Shown here in pieces: positions 41,661-59,369 of a stretch of 64,000 nucleotides of DNA (position 1 is the first letter of the stretch; each line of letters starts with the position of its first letter). The stretch spans positions 16,598,501 through 16,662,500 of the forward strand of contig NC_036447.1 in assembly GCF_002775205.1 (NCBI RefSeq), read 5' to 3'. Source of the DNA: Xiphophorus maculatus (lineage: Eukaryota; Chordata; Actinopteri; Cyprinodontiformes; Poeciliidae). A program made the translations under genes and the position numbers. The notes under the pieces were generated by a model. The model did no database searches and was not told the origin of the DNA. It saw only the letters and a list, made by a program, of their open reading frames with translations.

Positions 41661-41808
41661 TCTTTTTATTCCAAAGAAAGGATTGCAGGACCTGTTTAAT
41701 CAGAAATTATAGTTAGCCAGCTAAGTTGTTTGTCTTGTAAAGCCAAAGTGAAGGAAACTCTGTTGTTGAGGTGAGCCTTTTGTGTTTAGGTTCTGCTACT
41801 GGTTGCAC

Positions 41809-41855
41809 ACATTATGTACTGTGTTCCCAAACAGTGGGAACACAGTACATAATGT
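41809..41855. repeat. Perfect inverted repeat, 21-bp arms, 5-nt loop
   Basis: Arms 41809-41829 and 41835-41855 are exact complements (left arm begins ACATTATGTACTGTG), loop AACAG. The longest clean single hairpin outside the 63.5 kb cluster. Confidence 0.9.
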
Positions 41856-43708
41856 ATTTAGATCTACCATCCCAAAGCACATGATTCAGCTCTGTAAGTC
41901 AGGGCATCTGTTAAGTAGCATTGTGCCTATGTCAGAGGTCTTGAAATCCAGTCCTCAAGAGTTGGTGTTCTACAATTTTAGATGTGTCTTTGTCTCAACA
42001 AACCTTATTTAAATCATGAGGACAGCAGGACTCTGGAGAACTTGATCACAAGTCACTTGCATCAAATTCCGTCATTTGACACATGTGTATTGGACCAGGA
42101 TCACATCTAGAAGCTGCAGCACCCCAGCCCTTGAGAACTGGAGTCGAAGACTCCTGGCAACATTTTATTATTGTGTGACAGAAGAGTGTCAATTTCTATT
42201 GACTGGATCTACAAATAAGCAATACAGACCGCCTTAAAAATAGTGCATTGCAGGAGAAGCTTCACAAAGCCAAACTTTAACTATTTATACAGCAAAAGAT
42301 AAGAATGTTTTAAACCTTGATACTACATTTTTTTAAAAATCTCTTGTAGGCTGGGATCCACTCTCTGCAAACATTACAGAAGCATTTACTATGAAAATAA
42401 CCAATGTAAAACACAAGGGTTTTACAATCAATCAGTGGTTTCCAAAGTGTAGCTAGACAGTGCTGGGGACTGAATGTGTCTCCAAAGTCTGAGACAGGGA
42501 GTGCCAGCAACATAATTCAATGAAACACCACTGAGAGGAGACACACCCACTCAATAAACTACTGACACCACACACAAACTTTAATTACACTGATTAGCCA
42601 ACAGGGGATTCAGGGACCGGTAAAAACCAGTGCTGTGCAGGAGCAGTGTCATTGAGCCAAAGACTGTGACCTATTTATACAGCAAAGATAAACATATATT
42701 TAACTTGTTACACTCAGTATTATTCCACTTAGTACTCAGGTGTAGTACAACTTTTATTTCATATAATCTAGTGATGCAAATGTGCACTGTATTTTCCTTT
42801 ATTACTATTACATGGGATTTCATAAAGATATCCTAGTGCACAACTCTTTACTACATGGAGTGTTAATTATATTTCTTTTGATTGATAAATTTATATCGAA
42901 ATCTGCTTGTGTTATTGTGTGGGAACAAAAAAGGGCTTTCTAACATTTTAAAGGTCAAGTGCATTGGATGCAGTGACATCTAGTGGTTAAAACTGAAAAC
43001 AACTCACTACCTTTCCACCTAAGCCACACACACTTGTTGGAAAAAATTTTTGGAACGTTAACCATCACTGGAGTTACGTGACTAGCTGACAGCTTTGTTA
43101 ACCATTGCCAACAATAATAGAAAACACTTCCAGGGATTTTTCTTTTTTTTTTCTTCAAAAAGCAGGTTTATTGCAAAGATAATGTCCTTAGTAAAATAAA
43201 ATCTGTTATCACATTGCAGCTAATGAACACAAAAACCTACTAATCCTGCATATCAATAGTATACAAGTCACCTTCATAATAATTGTTTTAACTTTAAAAA
43301 AAAAATCCTGTTTGGGAAAATAGAGACTTTTGATTGTCATGAGCTTCATTTGCTTTTTCTTTCATTTGAATATCTCTCAGTTTCCACTTGATTATTCCTT
43401 TTCATAGATTATGCAGCTTTGTGAAAACTTGTAGGGATTCTCATAATGTTTGCATTTAATAAGAGAGAGATTTAAAATAACAAAAGTGAACCTAACCTGA
43501 AACAAGAATGACTAAAATGACAAAACAAATAAAACTCAGAAACAGGAGTGACAGAAAAACTGAATAAGTAAAACACAGGAAGCGCAAAACCAAAATAAAA
43601 CAGAAGCAAAGTTCTGTGAAGAAAATCAGTAACTACAACCATAAATATAAAACACTAACCAACATATTAAAAACCTAAAGAACCCTAAACAGATACAAAA
43701 CGAACACA

Positions 43709-43765
43709 TGGAGCTCTAGAATATGACATCCCAGAGCAAGATGCTGCCACCACCATGCTTTTTGT
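43709..43765 (-). mobile_element. Short Tc1-like fragment (antisense)
   Basis: CAAGATGCTGCCACCACCAT with flanking GACATCCCAGAG is the antisense of the GGTGGTGGCAGCATC transposase stretch. Confidence 0.4.
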
Positions 43766-44368
43766 TAGGGATGTAATGTTTAGATACATATGAAGTATTA
43801 GTTTTGGGAATTGTTGTGGATGTGGAAGACTCAAACATACACAGGACTTTGGCAGGTTAATAATTTATTAACGATTAGGAAAATCAAAAGAATAAAAAAC
43901 ATTAAAGTTCAGAAAAGGAAACAAAAAACACAGAAATATTAGGTTGTGAACAGACGGGAAAATATTTATGATGTTGTGTATGAGTAATTCAAACTCAAGC
44001 CTGTCTCACAACAACCAAAGAAACTTTAGTTGAATCATTAATATTATTCCTGCTCAGTCTCTTTTATAGACCTCCAAACACGTATACAGTACCATTTTGG
44101 GCATTTGTAACTCTTAACTATCAACACAGCTTTTTCTCATATGCACATTTTCTATAGGATTATAAGACAATGCCCTTTTGCAGCTGTAACAGATGGACTC
44201 ATACCCAACAAAAATTACTAAAAATTAAAACAAAAAGAGAAGTCAGGAAAGAAGTGGCAAATAAAAAATAAAAAATAAATAAAAAATAAAAAAGTAACTC
44301 TTTAGTTACTTTTAGTGAGACCTTTTTTTATTTTATTTTATAATCTCTGAAGGGTGTTCAATTTAGTT

Positions 44369-44398
44369 ACTAAAAGTAACTAAAAAGTTACTTTTAGT
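44369..44398. repeat. Perfect inverted repeat, 13-bp arms, 4-nt loop
   Basis: ACTAAAAGTAACT (44369-44381) and exact complement (44386-44398); a related AAGTAACT/AGTTACTT pair lies at 44292-44314. Confidence 0.8.
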
Positions 44399-44399
44399 T

Positions 44400-44455
44400 C
44401 TCTTGACGCCACACAGCATGACTCTGCCACTACCATGTACCACATTGGCTGATTG
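44400..44455 (-). mobile_element. Short Tc1-like fragment (antisense)
   Basis: CACACAGCATGACTCTGCCA followed by CTACCATGTACCACATTGG is a degraded form of the same transposase stretch. Confidence 0.35.
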
Positions 44456-44738
44456 CAAACAAAACGTCTAATTGCTTCCCCCCCCCCCCCCCCCCCCCGA
44501 CATTGTCTTTCCTCTTGCCGCAATTCAATAACGGTTGAAATTTTAAGCAAGGCTTAACAACAGCAGCCGTATCACCAGATGCACACATGTCTTTACTTTT
44601 CAAAGATTTGCACATTTTGGTGTAAACTTGCAGGGATTCCCGCGATTACAAATGCGACGTCAGCTGTGAGTTTGCAGCCAGTAAGAGACAGACCCGTGAT
44701 AATAAAAAAAAAAAGAAAGAAAGAAAAGGAAAAAAAGC

Positions 44739-44912
44739 TGCATCATCACTGTGAACCGGACTCTGACAGACGATGAGCTGTTCGTGGCCAGACGAGACGA
44801 GACCTTTAAGTACAGACCTTTGGATTTCTCGGTCACGTGACTCGGTTTCTACAACCTGCCCGTCTTCTCCCCGCTGACCGTCCGCTCCTACCACCGAAAA
44901 ATTAAAACACAG
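44739..44912 (+). pseudogene. Coding-like segment with one in-frame stop, ending at a splice-donor-like CAG|GTAAAT
   Basis: The plus frame reads CIITVNRTLTDDELFVARRD then ETFKYRPLDFSVT, a TGA at 44838-44840, then LGFYNLPVFSPLTVRSYHRK and IKTQ, ending exactly at CAG followed by GTAAAT (exon end 44912). Third positions are strongly C/G-biased, unlike the flanks. This looks like a real exon inactivated by one stop, but I could not name the parent. It lies about 670 bases before scrn2 and is not part of the secernin family. Confidence 0.35.
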
Positions 44913-44999
44913 GTAAATTTATTCCTGCAACTGCACTCTTAGTTGTAGCCTGGTGTTTAGACGCCGTGATCCGTCCAAATCCAGCCCCACTCCCTCTGA

Positions 45000-52326
<7,327 letters not shown>

Positions 52327-52461
52327 GAAGGTGGGAGGCATCAAGAGCTCTTCTAAGTGTTGAATCTTGTGCACGAATGACTAATTTGGTTTGGTATTCA
52401 CAAAGTTAAACATTCAAGGTAATATTTTTGTTGCACGGTAAAGAATATTCAAATCTCTGAC

Positions 52462-52467
52462 AATAAA
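52462..52467 (+). terminator. scrn2 polyadenylation signal
   Basis: AATAAA 136 bases after the stop codon, the first such hexamer downstream. Implies a 3' end near 52.48 kb. Confidence 0.55.
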
Positions 52468-52489
52468 TTTCCTTGCGTAGGTTTACTAA

Positions 52490-54345
52490 TTATTAGTAAT
52501 TATTTTCCAAAGGAAGGAGGAGCTAATCTGGGCATGGCTGTCGTCTTTTATGCTTTAGCAGCTTTCCTGCTTTAACACATAAACAAAAGCCGCTGGTTAG
52601 ATCAGATAAGAATGGCTTGGGATCTCTGACGACATCTTTAGGGATGGTTGGTTGGTGTGGTGTTCTTTTTGTGGCGGTTTGGTCTATGTCTGAGCATGAT
52701 GGGTTCTCAGCCTGTGCCTAAGCTGAGCTATGGTGGGAATCCCTAATATTGCTCGCAAGAGAAAATGGTACCATGCTCTCCCTCCCTTGGTCATTCTGGG
52801 ATCCTGTAGGGTGGTGAGGGGGTTGATGGTGGCTTGTGCAGGAGCCTGGCTGCCAGTGGAGTGGGGATCCAGTCTTGTTCACTGTGGGACATGGAAGTGA
52901 TGCTGAGGCAGGGGTTCAGTGCATTCCTTCTCTATCTGTTCTTCTTTGGTCTGTGGGATGATTCTCCTGTGTGTCACTAACAACTTGCCTTTGTGATGGC
53001 TGTATGACTGCTCTTAGTTGGTGTCTTTTTGCAATTTGCCCTTTTCTGGTCTTTACCTCTGAGTGTTGCAAGCTTTCCACCCTTTGCACCATTCTAGCAA
53101 CTTTTCACCTTGGGGAGATTTTCATACACACAACTGCTCAACACAGACACGCAGCTACACACCTACTCGTACACAAATAATCCAAATGATTGAAGGTCAT
53201 ACAATCACAGGCTCTTGTTCCATCAAAGTGGCTTGTCTACTTTGATGCAATTGAATTAAATCAATCTTGCAATTAGAATACAATATTGAGATATACGTTT
53301 TGCAGCGTAAAATTACCTTGGTGCATTTAGGCAACAATCCCCACACCAGACTGTAGAGATGTTTCCACTAGTGTGACTTGTGAATTTTATTTGTGTATCA
53401 AAATTATTTTCATTCTTTGTTCTTCGTAGCATGTCACCTTTGACTTTTTGTTTCTCATAGCCATATTCTCCTCTCCCCCTTATTAACACAATCTAAAATG
53501 GGATCCAAATGGACATGTATGTGTGTAATAAACTCTGCCATAACCCTATGTATATCAATATCAGCAAATGCCAGATTGTTAGCAGGTTTTCTTCAGTGCA
53601 GAACTTTTGTCAACTTTCTACTTCTGATCACTAGGGTGTGTTCGTGGTTTTGTCCTTTGTTACAGCTCCCTCAAGTGGACACCCTCCAGCACTCATGGCG
53701 TGGCAGGATAAGGCCCTGGGACTATTAAAAAGAAAAATCTCTTGTGTTTCTTTCTTTGTCTGGTTGGCCACCTCCTCACTTATGCAACCTGCATTTCTGA
53801 CCCCCTTCCATCATTAGCACAGACTGAATGTCTGAGCTGCACATGCAATTGGAGCACATTTATCATCTGTATCACCCGGGGAGCAATGACTGCACCTCAT
53901 TAGTGAGTATACTGATGTAGACTACACGGGCGCTCATGTAGAGCTGTGTGATTGTTACACAAATACTCTGAGTAGGCATTTGTTTAAACGTTTGTTTGCT
54001 GCTGCAGATGAATGAGTGGCCATCTGGTTTGAAGGCTGCCCATAGGGAGACCTGTAATAAAGGAAGTGCATAGCCTGTCCAAAGTGTGTTGTATAGTTTG
54101 CTTCTGTTTTTCTGTTTTGGTTCACACCTAAGCTAATGATGGGTAGGTAATGTGTTGATCAGTCTGCCAGAATGTTTGCTTAAATAAGCAAATAGGATAG
54201 AATAGATATTCTTTTCCGAGCGCGGATTTATGGCAGTTGCATTCTATACTGATTGCAAATGCACTCGGTATAGAACTATTTTAGTAAAGATGGTACCGGT
54301 AATAAACTTCACATCAATCTGGTACCTTAAAATATATACGAGAAG
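52490..54345. other. Intergenic stretch between scrn2 and the repeat before alyref
   Basis: No recognisable gene. The part 52600-53000 is richer in G and T and reads like repeat-derived text (for example TGGTTGGTGTGGTGTTC, GTCTGAGCATGATGGG), but I could not assign a family. The rest is AT-rich unique sequence. Confidence 0.45.
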
Positions 54346-54354
54346 TTGATTTTT

Positions 54355-54792
54355 CAAAATGCGACTCCCAGCAAATGCACCCTAACGAGTGCTGAACAAT
54401 GGTATTTCTTGAAACAAAAAGTTAAATATCATCTAACTAATGTAAATTGTTTTGAAGAACATAAAAGGACAAGTCATGAATTAAAAATAAGGATTTACCA
54501 CTGTAGGTGGATGCTTATTCAGCCATTTTACAAATGTATACATCTGAAAAACATGACTAAAATGTAACATTTCTGTATTAAATATTAAAAAAATATATAA
54601 TTTTACGTATTTTCACTTGGAAAAGCAGAACATTTCTGAAAAAATCTGTGTGATTTTAAATAACCCTAAATAAAATCCAGTGCAACCAATCGCCTTCTGC
54701 TGTCTAATGTGTAAATCTAGTCTGTGTGTAATTTTACCCATCTATAGATGTGGCTGTTCTGTGAAGATGGCAGAAGTTTCTTACAGGTCAAA
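54355..54792 (+). repeat. Direct repeat, copy A (upstream of alyref)
   Basis: Matches copy B at 58799-59205 almost base for base from GACTCCCAGCAAATGCACCC to TTTCTTACAGGTC, with scattered substitutions. Copy A retains about 26 bases (after TGTAAATCTAG) missing from copy B; the missing part is bounded by TAG on both sides. No match to a known repeat family was recognised. Confidence 0.9.
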
Positions 54793-54899
54793 CAATGCTA
54801 AAACCAAGGAATTAGCACAGCAGACAGGTTGGGGTAAAAGTGGTGGAGAGGTTTACAGTAGGACTAGTTTATAACAAAATATACCTAGAGTCGAACATA

Positions 54900-55340
54900 T
54901 GTTTTTAATCCATCAACTAAAAATGGAAAGAGCATTGCACATCTTCAAACCCACAAAGACGATACCATCTGGCTACATTTACTGCCTGGAAAAGGAGAGT
55001 TTTTAATCAGGGAAGCAACCAAGATGCATGCATAACTCTGAAGGAGACCAGAGATCAAAAGCTCAGGTGGGTGAATATGTTGAGAGGATTAGTTGTGTGT
55101 CTGACCCTTATGGAAAACTGGAAAAAGGACAGTCAAAATAAATCCTCTCTACAAGCTACCACAAGCCATGTAGGAGCCCAGACAAATGCATGGAAGAAGG
55201 TACTGTGGTCAGAAGACACCAAAATTACAGGCATTGTGCATTGCTCTGAACAAACTGCGACAACTTGTGACAAATAAGTTGCAGCATTATGCTATGAGGA
55301 CACATTTCTTTACCAGGGAAGTTTATGGGAAGATGAGTAA
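54900..55340 (+). mobile_element. Tc1-like transposase remnant (sense)
   Basis: AGGAGACCAGAGATCAAAAG, CACAAGCCATGTAGGAGCCC and TGGAAGAAGGTACTGTGGTC followed by AGAAGACACCAAAATTACAG match the Trp-Lys-Lys-Val-Leu-Trp-Ser-Asp-Glu-Thr part of Tc1-like transposase. Frames are broken. Confidence 0.65.
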
Positions 55341-55659
55341 AGCATTTTTCTCAACATTGAAATAATAAATATTAGAAACCACCTTCAACTTTATTAAGTC
55401 ATTACTAAGTGTCTACTCTTGAAAAATATCTACTTAAAATATGAATAACAATAAAATTGCTATATTATCCTTGGTTCATTTTTAAATTTCATTTTAAGTA
55501 CACAGAGCTTAAGAACACAAAGCTTTATTACAATTACTTGAGCTAAAGGGAACGTGTATTGTTATAATATAAAGTAATCATCCAGATCTAGGTGTATTTA
55601 AAGTTTAGTGGTTCTTCTAAAAGGGAAAAGCGTTTCTAAACGAATTTTGTTGTTTTAGG

Positions 55660-55886
55660 AGAGAACTGGCCACTCAAAATGAGGCGGAAGAGACGCATTC
55701 TCGTTGTCACTCCGGCCCATTAGGTGTCAGTAACACAAAGCAAACTTGCAATACAACAACAAGAAGAAGAAGAACAAGGACGGATCGCAGGCTGATTTCA
55801 ACATCGCGCCAACGTAAATCAGTTGGTAAACGTCGCAAGTTTATCGTCCATTTCCATTGTTAGCTTCAGAAAGTTTAAACGGCGCC
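55660..55886 (+). promoter_or_regulatory. alyref promoter and 5' UTR
   Basis: The stretch before the ATG contains GAGGCGGAAGAG (ETS-like) and a GAAGAAGAAGAA run, and is richer in C and G than the flanks. No TATA box was seen. The start of transcription is not located. Confidence 0.4.
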
Positions 55887-58013
55887 ATGGCTGACAAGAT
55901 GAGCATGTCCCTGGATGAGATTATCAAGATGAACAAGAGAGAGGGCCGCGGCGGAGAAGGAGGAGGCTTCAGGCGGGGAGGAAGTTCAGGTCGAGGCGGT
56001 GGATCGTCGAGGCCGCCGGCGGCGGCGAGGAGCCGAGAGAACAACTTTCACCGCGACAGGAACAACAGAGCAGCTCCTTACACCAGAGTAAGCAGAGAGG
56101 CTTAAATAGTTGGTCGTTTGTGTCTGAGCAATACTCGCTATAACTAGCTTCTCTCTATTGTTTAAATCTTGGTAAATCAGTACGTGCATCAGTACCTGAA
56201 CCACTTTATTTAAAACTAGTTTGTTTATTGGCTGCAAACCCCTTTCCTACTGGCAGCAATGACAAATCCCTGTTCAGAAATATTTCCACGAGAAAGATGG
56301 ACAGTCACAATGCTGGAACTGGAGAAATGCCACCCATTGCTGCACAGTCTGTAATTAAATGCAATTTATGTATATAAACATTATAAGTATAGGAGAAGGT
56401 ATCACAAGAAGCCTGATTACAAAGAATAGGTATATACCCTGATAAAGCATGTGCAACTTATAAACTTCAAGCTACATAGCAAGAAGACCAAAGAAAAACC
56501 CTGGGTTTGAATGTAAAATGCATGAGGTCAGATTTAAGCATGCTGTTTGCTCTAAAAAATAACACGTTAAAGCTGATGTTAAAGGACTAACTCCATGGTC
56601 AGCAGTGTCACATTTAGAAAAAATATCAAAATGTACAAATAAAAATAACAAAAACTGGATAGATGTCAGGCTTTGTTTAAATTGGCACATAAAATTATCT
56701 TTGTGGATCATATTTTTTTAAGTTTACATTTGAGACATGTTTGAGGTAGAAAGTGAAAATACTGGGGAAAAGGTTTTCCATATTCTTGGTTCTAGAGAGT
56801 GTTATAAAAGCATCGACCAAATTTCAGTACAGGTTTTAAAGTCTTTGAAGGTGTTATGAATGCCATTTTTACTACTAGCAACATGCAATGATCAAACTAA
56901 AACAGCATTGCGCTATCAGTTGACAAATTAACCTCAGTTTTTTCAAGAGACAACACAGTAGATGTGGAGGAGAATAACCTTTAATGGTCAACCCAGACAT
57001 CAAACTATAAACAAAATAAAGAATAATTCAGTGGGTTGCCCATATACTTTTGTGTTCATGCTTGTCCCTGTGAAATTCAGCAATTTTATTATAACATTAC
57101 TTTTTTGCTCTCCGCAGCCCAGAGAGCTGCCAGACAAATGGCAGCATGACATGTTTGAGGAGAATGAAGGTGGAGGAAGTGCAGTACCAGAAAGAAGAGT
57201 AGACGATAGTAGCAAGCTTCTGATTTCCAATCTGGATTTCGGCGTTTCTGATTCCGATATCAAGGTGGTTTTGGAAATTTTTTTCAATCTTGTTTCCTCT
57301 AACCGTGAGATGCCCACATAACTTACATTACGCTCTGCTTTTCAGGAGCTGTTTGAAGAATTTGGCCCCATAAAGACTGCATTGGTACACTATGACCGGT
57401 CGGGCCGGAGTAAAGGAATGGCAGATGTCTACTTTGTAAATAAAGCTGATGCCATCAAAGCCATGAAGAATTACAATGGTGTTCCTCTTGATGGTGAGTT
57501 GTTTTTTTTTTGTAACTGTTATCTATATCTTGGGTGTCACAATAGAGGTTCATGATGTCATTGCTTTTGCTTTTCAGGTCGTCCCATGAAAATCCAGCAA
57601 GAATCATCAGAAGTTCAAACACAGAGGTGTGCAAAACTTGATAGCAAGTGATATTTTGTATTTTTGCTTTTTGTTTTAGAGTGAAGAAATATAAGTGATT
57701 TTTTAAAACTTTTTTTATTGGTGTGTATGCAGCTCAAGCAGAGGTTTTGACCGCAGCAGGCTCGGTCAGCCCCGGTTTGAAAGAAGACCAGGTGGGAGCA
57801 GTGGAGGTTTCAGAGGTCGAGGGAGGGGAGGTGAAAGAAGACCCCAGCTGTCAGCAGAGGAGTTAGATGCTCAGTTGGACGCTTACAAATCAGAGGTATG
57901 CTACTGAATAACACTTTTTTGTTGTTGTTTCTACTTTCTCTATATATGTTCATATTGATAATTCTATGATTATTATCTCTTTCTTGTTTTAGTGTAAGAT
58001 GGACACCAGTTAA
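55887..58013 (+). CDS. alyref: ALYREF (Aly/REF mRNA export adaptor, THOC4), complete, 6 exons
   Basis: TREX subunit that loads NXF1 on spliced mRNA for nuclear export. Exons: 55887-56087, 57118-57264, 57346-57493, 57578-57626, 57733-57895, 57993-58013. They total 729 bases, 242 residues; human is about 257. [18 protein letters not shown] is the conserved N-terminal UAP56-binding motif; a Gly/Arg-rich segment follows to about residue 60; then [15 protein letters not shown]; an RRM with [20 protein letters not shown] (RNP2) and [20 protein letters not shown] (RNP1 region), ending GVPLDGRPMKIQ; a second Arg/Gly segment; and the C-terminal motif [16 protein letters not shown] then CKMDTS, which mirrors the N-terminal UAP56-binding helix. 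All junctions are GT-AG with matching phase. The intact intron structure shows this is the gene and not a retrocopy. It is bracketed by direct repeats. Confidence 0.95.
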
Positions 58014-58174
58014 GAACGCTCAGGGTGCTTCTTGTTTTTGTTTCTTTTTTCTTTTTTTTAACAGTATAATGCATCAAACGTTTTGAGGCCATTTTATTTC
58101 AAGGACCATTGTGTAAACATTTTTATTGTATAATTTTTTTTTCATTGCTGTGTTTAGGGCAATTTTGTTTTGAG

Positions 58175-58288
58175 AATAAATTCAGTTTATATGAACAATA
58201 AATTGCCCAAAGCAAGTAGTTCCATTTGGATTCCTTTTTTTATATTGTAAATGTGATTCTGTGACAGTCTGTTTACTGTAACAATAAA
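58175..58288 (+). terminator. alyref polyadenylation signals
   Basis: Three AATAAA hexamers at 58175-58180, 58197-58202 and 58283-58288, 160-275 bases after the stop. Alternative ends within a short 3' UTR are plausible. Confidence 0.7.
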
Positions 58289-58798
58289 TGTTGATATGAA
58301 TCAATGTTGTCATTTGTCACTATCTCGCCAGGATGTTAGCATAAAGAAACATATCAGCAAGGTGTCCAGGGCATGGACTAAAACTGTCACGTTTTTTGTA
58401 TGTAGCCTGTTGCTTAGTTGTCGTTCGAGGTCCGGTGTAAAGTCTGTGAAGGACTGGGGAACCATGTCATCTGCTGGTGTTGGCAGTGCCACAGACCCAC
58501 TGCCTACATTACACAACACATTGTTGTAATTCATGCCAAACGAAACCTGATCAAGTGCTAAGTACCTCTATTGATGCTACTCATGACATTTCAGTAGCCT
58601 CCCGTTTTGCAAGTAGTTTTTATTGATCTGAATATTGTATTTATCTGAGAAGAAGACTTTTGGGTGCTCAGAAGTATCTATTTTCATTTTATTCAAATTA
58701 TTTGAAATTATTTTACTCTATATATCAATTCCGTCTAACCCTGTTATTGTTTCATTACACCATTGTTCACGTTAACGCAGGAAGGAAAGACTGTTGAA

Positions 58799-59205
58799 AA
58801 TGTGACTCCCAGCAAATGCACCCTAAAGAGCGCTGAACAATGGCATTTCTTGAAACAAAAAGTGAAATATCATCTAACTAATGTAAATTGTTTTGAAGAA
58901 CATAAAAGGACAACTCATGAATTAAAAATAAGGCTTTACCACTGTAGGTGGATGCTTATTCAGCTATTTTACAAATATATACATCTGAAAAACATGACTA
59001 AAATGTAACATTTCTGTAATAAATATTAAACAAATATATAATTTTACTTATTTTCACTTGGAAAAGCAGAACATTTATGAAAAAATCTGTGCGATTTTAA
59101 ATAACCCTAAATAAAATCCAGTGCAACCAATCGCCTTCTGCTGTCTAATGTGTAAATCTAGATGTGGCTGTTCTGTGAAGACGGCAGAGGTTTCTTACAG
59201 GTCTG
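58799..59205 (+). repeat. Direct repeat, copy B (downstream of alyref)
   Basis: Second copy of the repeat at 54355-54792, same orientation. It ends abruptly at TTTCTTACAGGTC, where the CpG-rich first exon of the next gene begins. Confidence 0.9.
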
Positions 59206-59369
59206 CGCGCGCCGCAGTACGTCAGCCGCGTGCAGCGCGCGCGGCCCCGTGCCTGTAAACGGGGCGGCGCCTTTCCGTTGTTCGCCATACTTACTTACAC
59301 AAGGGCTCAGAGCAACGAACGCACCTACTGCAGAGGCACCTGGAATCACTGCGGCTTTTTAACTTTAAG
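59200..59369 (+). other. CpG-rich promoter and non-coding first exon of an unseen + strand gene
   Basis: A sharp switch to CpG-dense sequence (GTCTGCGCGCGCCGCAGTAC onward, with a GGGGCGGCG GC box), then AACTTTAAG followed by GTGAGT, a near-ideal donor (exon end 59369). The longest plus frame stops at 59362, so the exon is 5' UTR. The transcription start is somewhere inside. By human synteny (ALYREF is followed on the same strand by ARHGDIA, which has a non-coding first exon) the gene may be arhgdia; this is a guess because no coding exon lies in the window. Confidence 0.5.

Larger units (their letters stand above)
29960..44690. other. Gene-poor interval between sp6 and scrn2
   Basis: About 15 kb of AT-rich DNA without a recognisable intact gene. 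It holds several Tc1-like fragments, hairpins, homopolymer tracts (for example 30112-30127 T, 37337-37351 A, 44479-44498 C) and one unexplained minus-strand open segment at 41258-41660. A slightly GC-richer patch at 36890-37150 is also non-coding by eye. Conserved enhancers for sp6 could lie here but cannot be seen from one sequence. Confidence 0.6.

Noticed and set aside
44457-44500. Poly-C tract as a functional G-quadruplex or i-motif site
   Set aside because: A simple homopolymer of about 20 C residues; a homopolymer length error is likely and no context supports function.
55887-58013. alyref as a processed retrocopy between flanking repeats
   Set aside because: It has five intact GT-AG introns and its own polyadenylation signals, so it was not reverse-transcribed.
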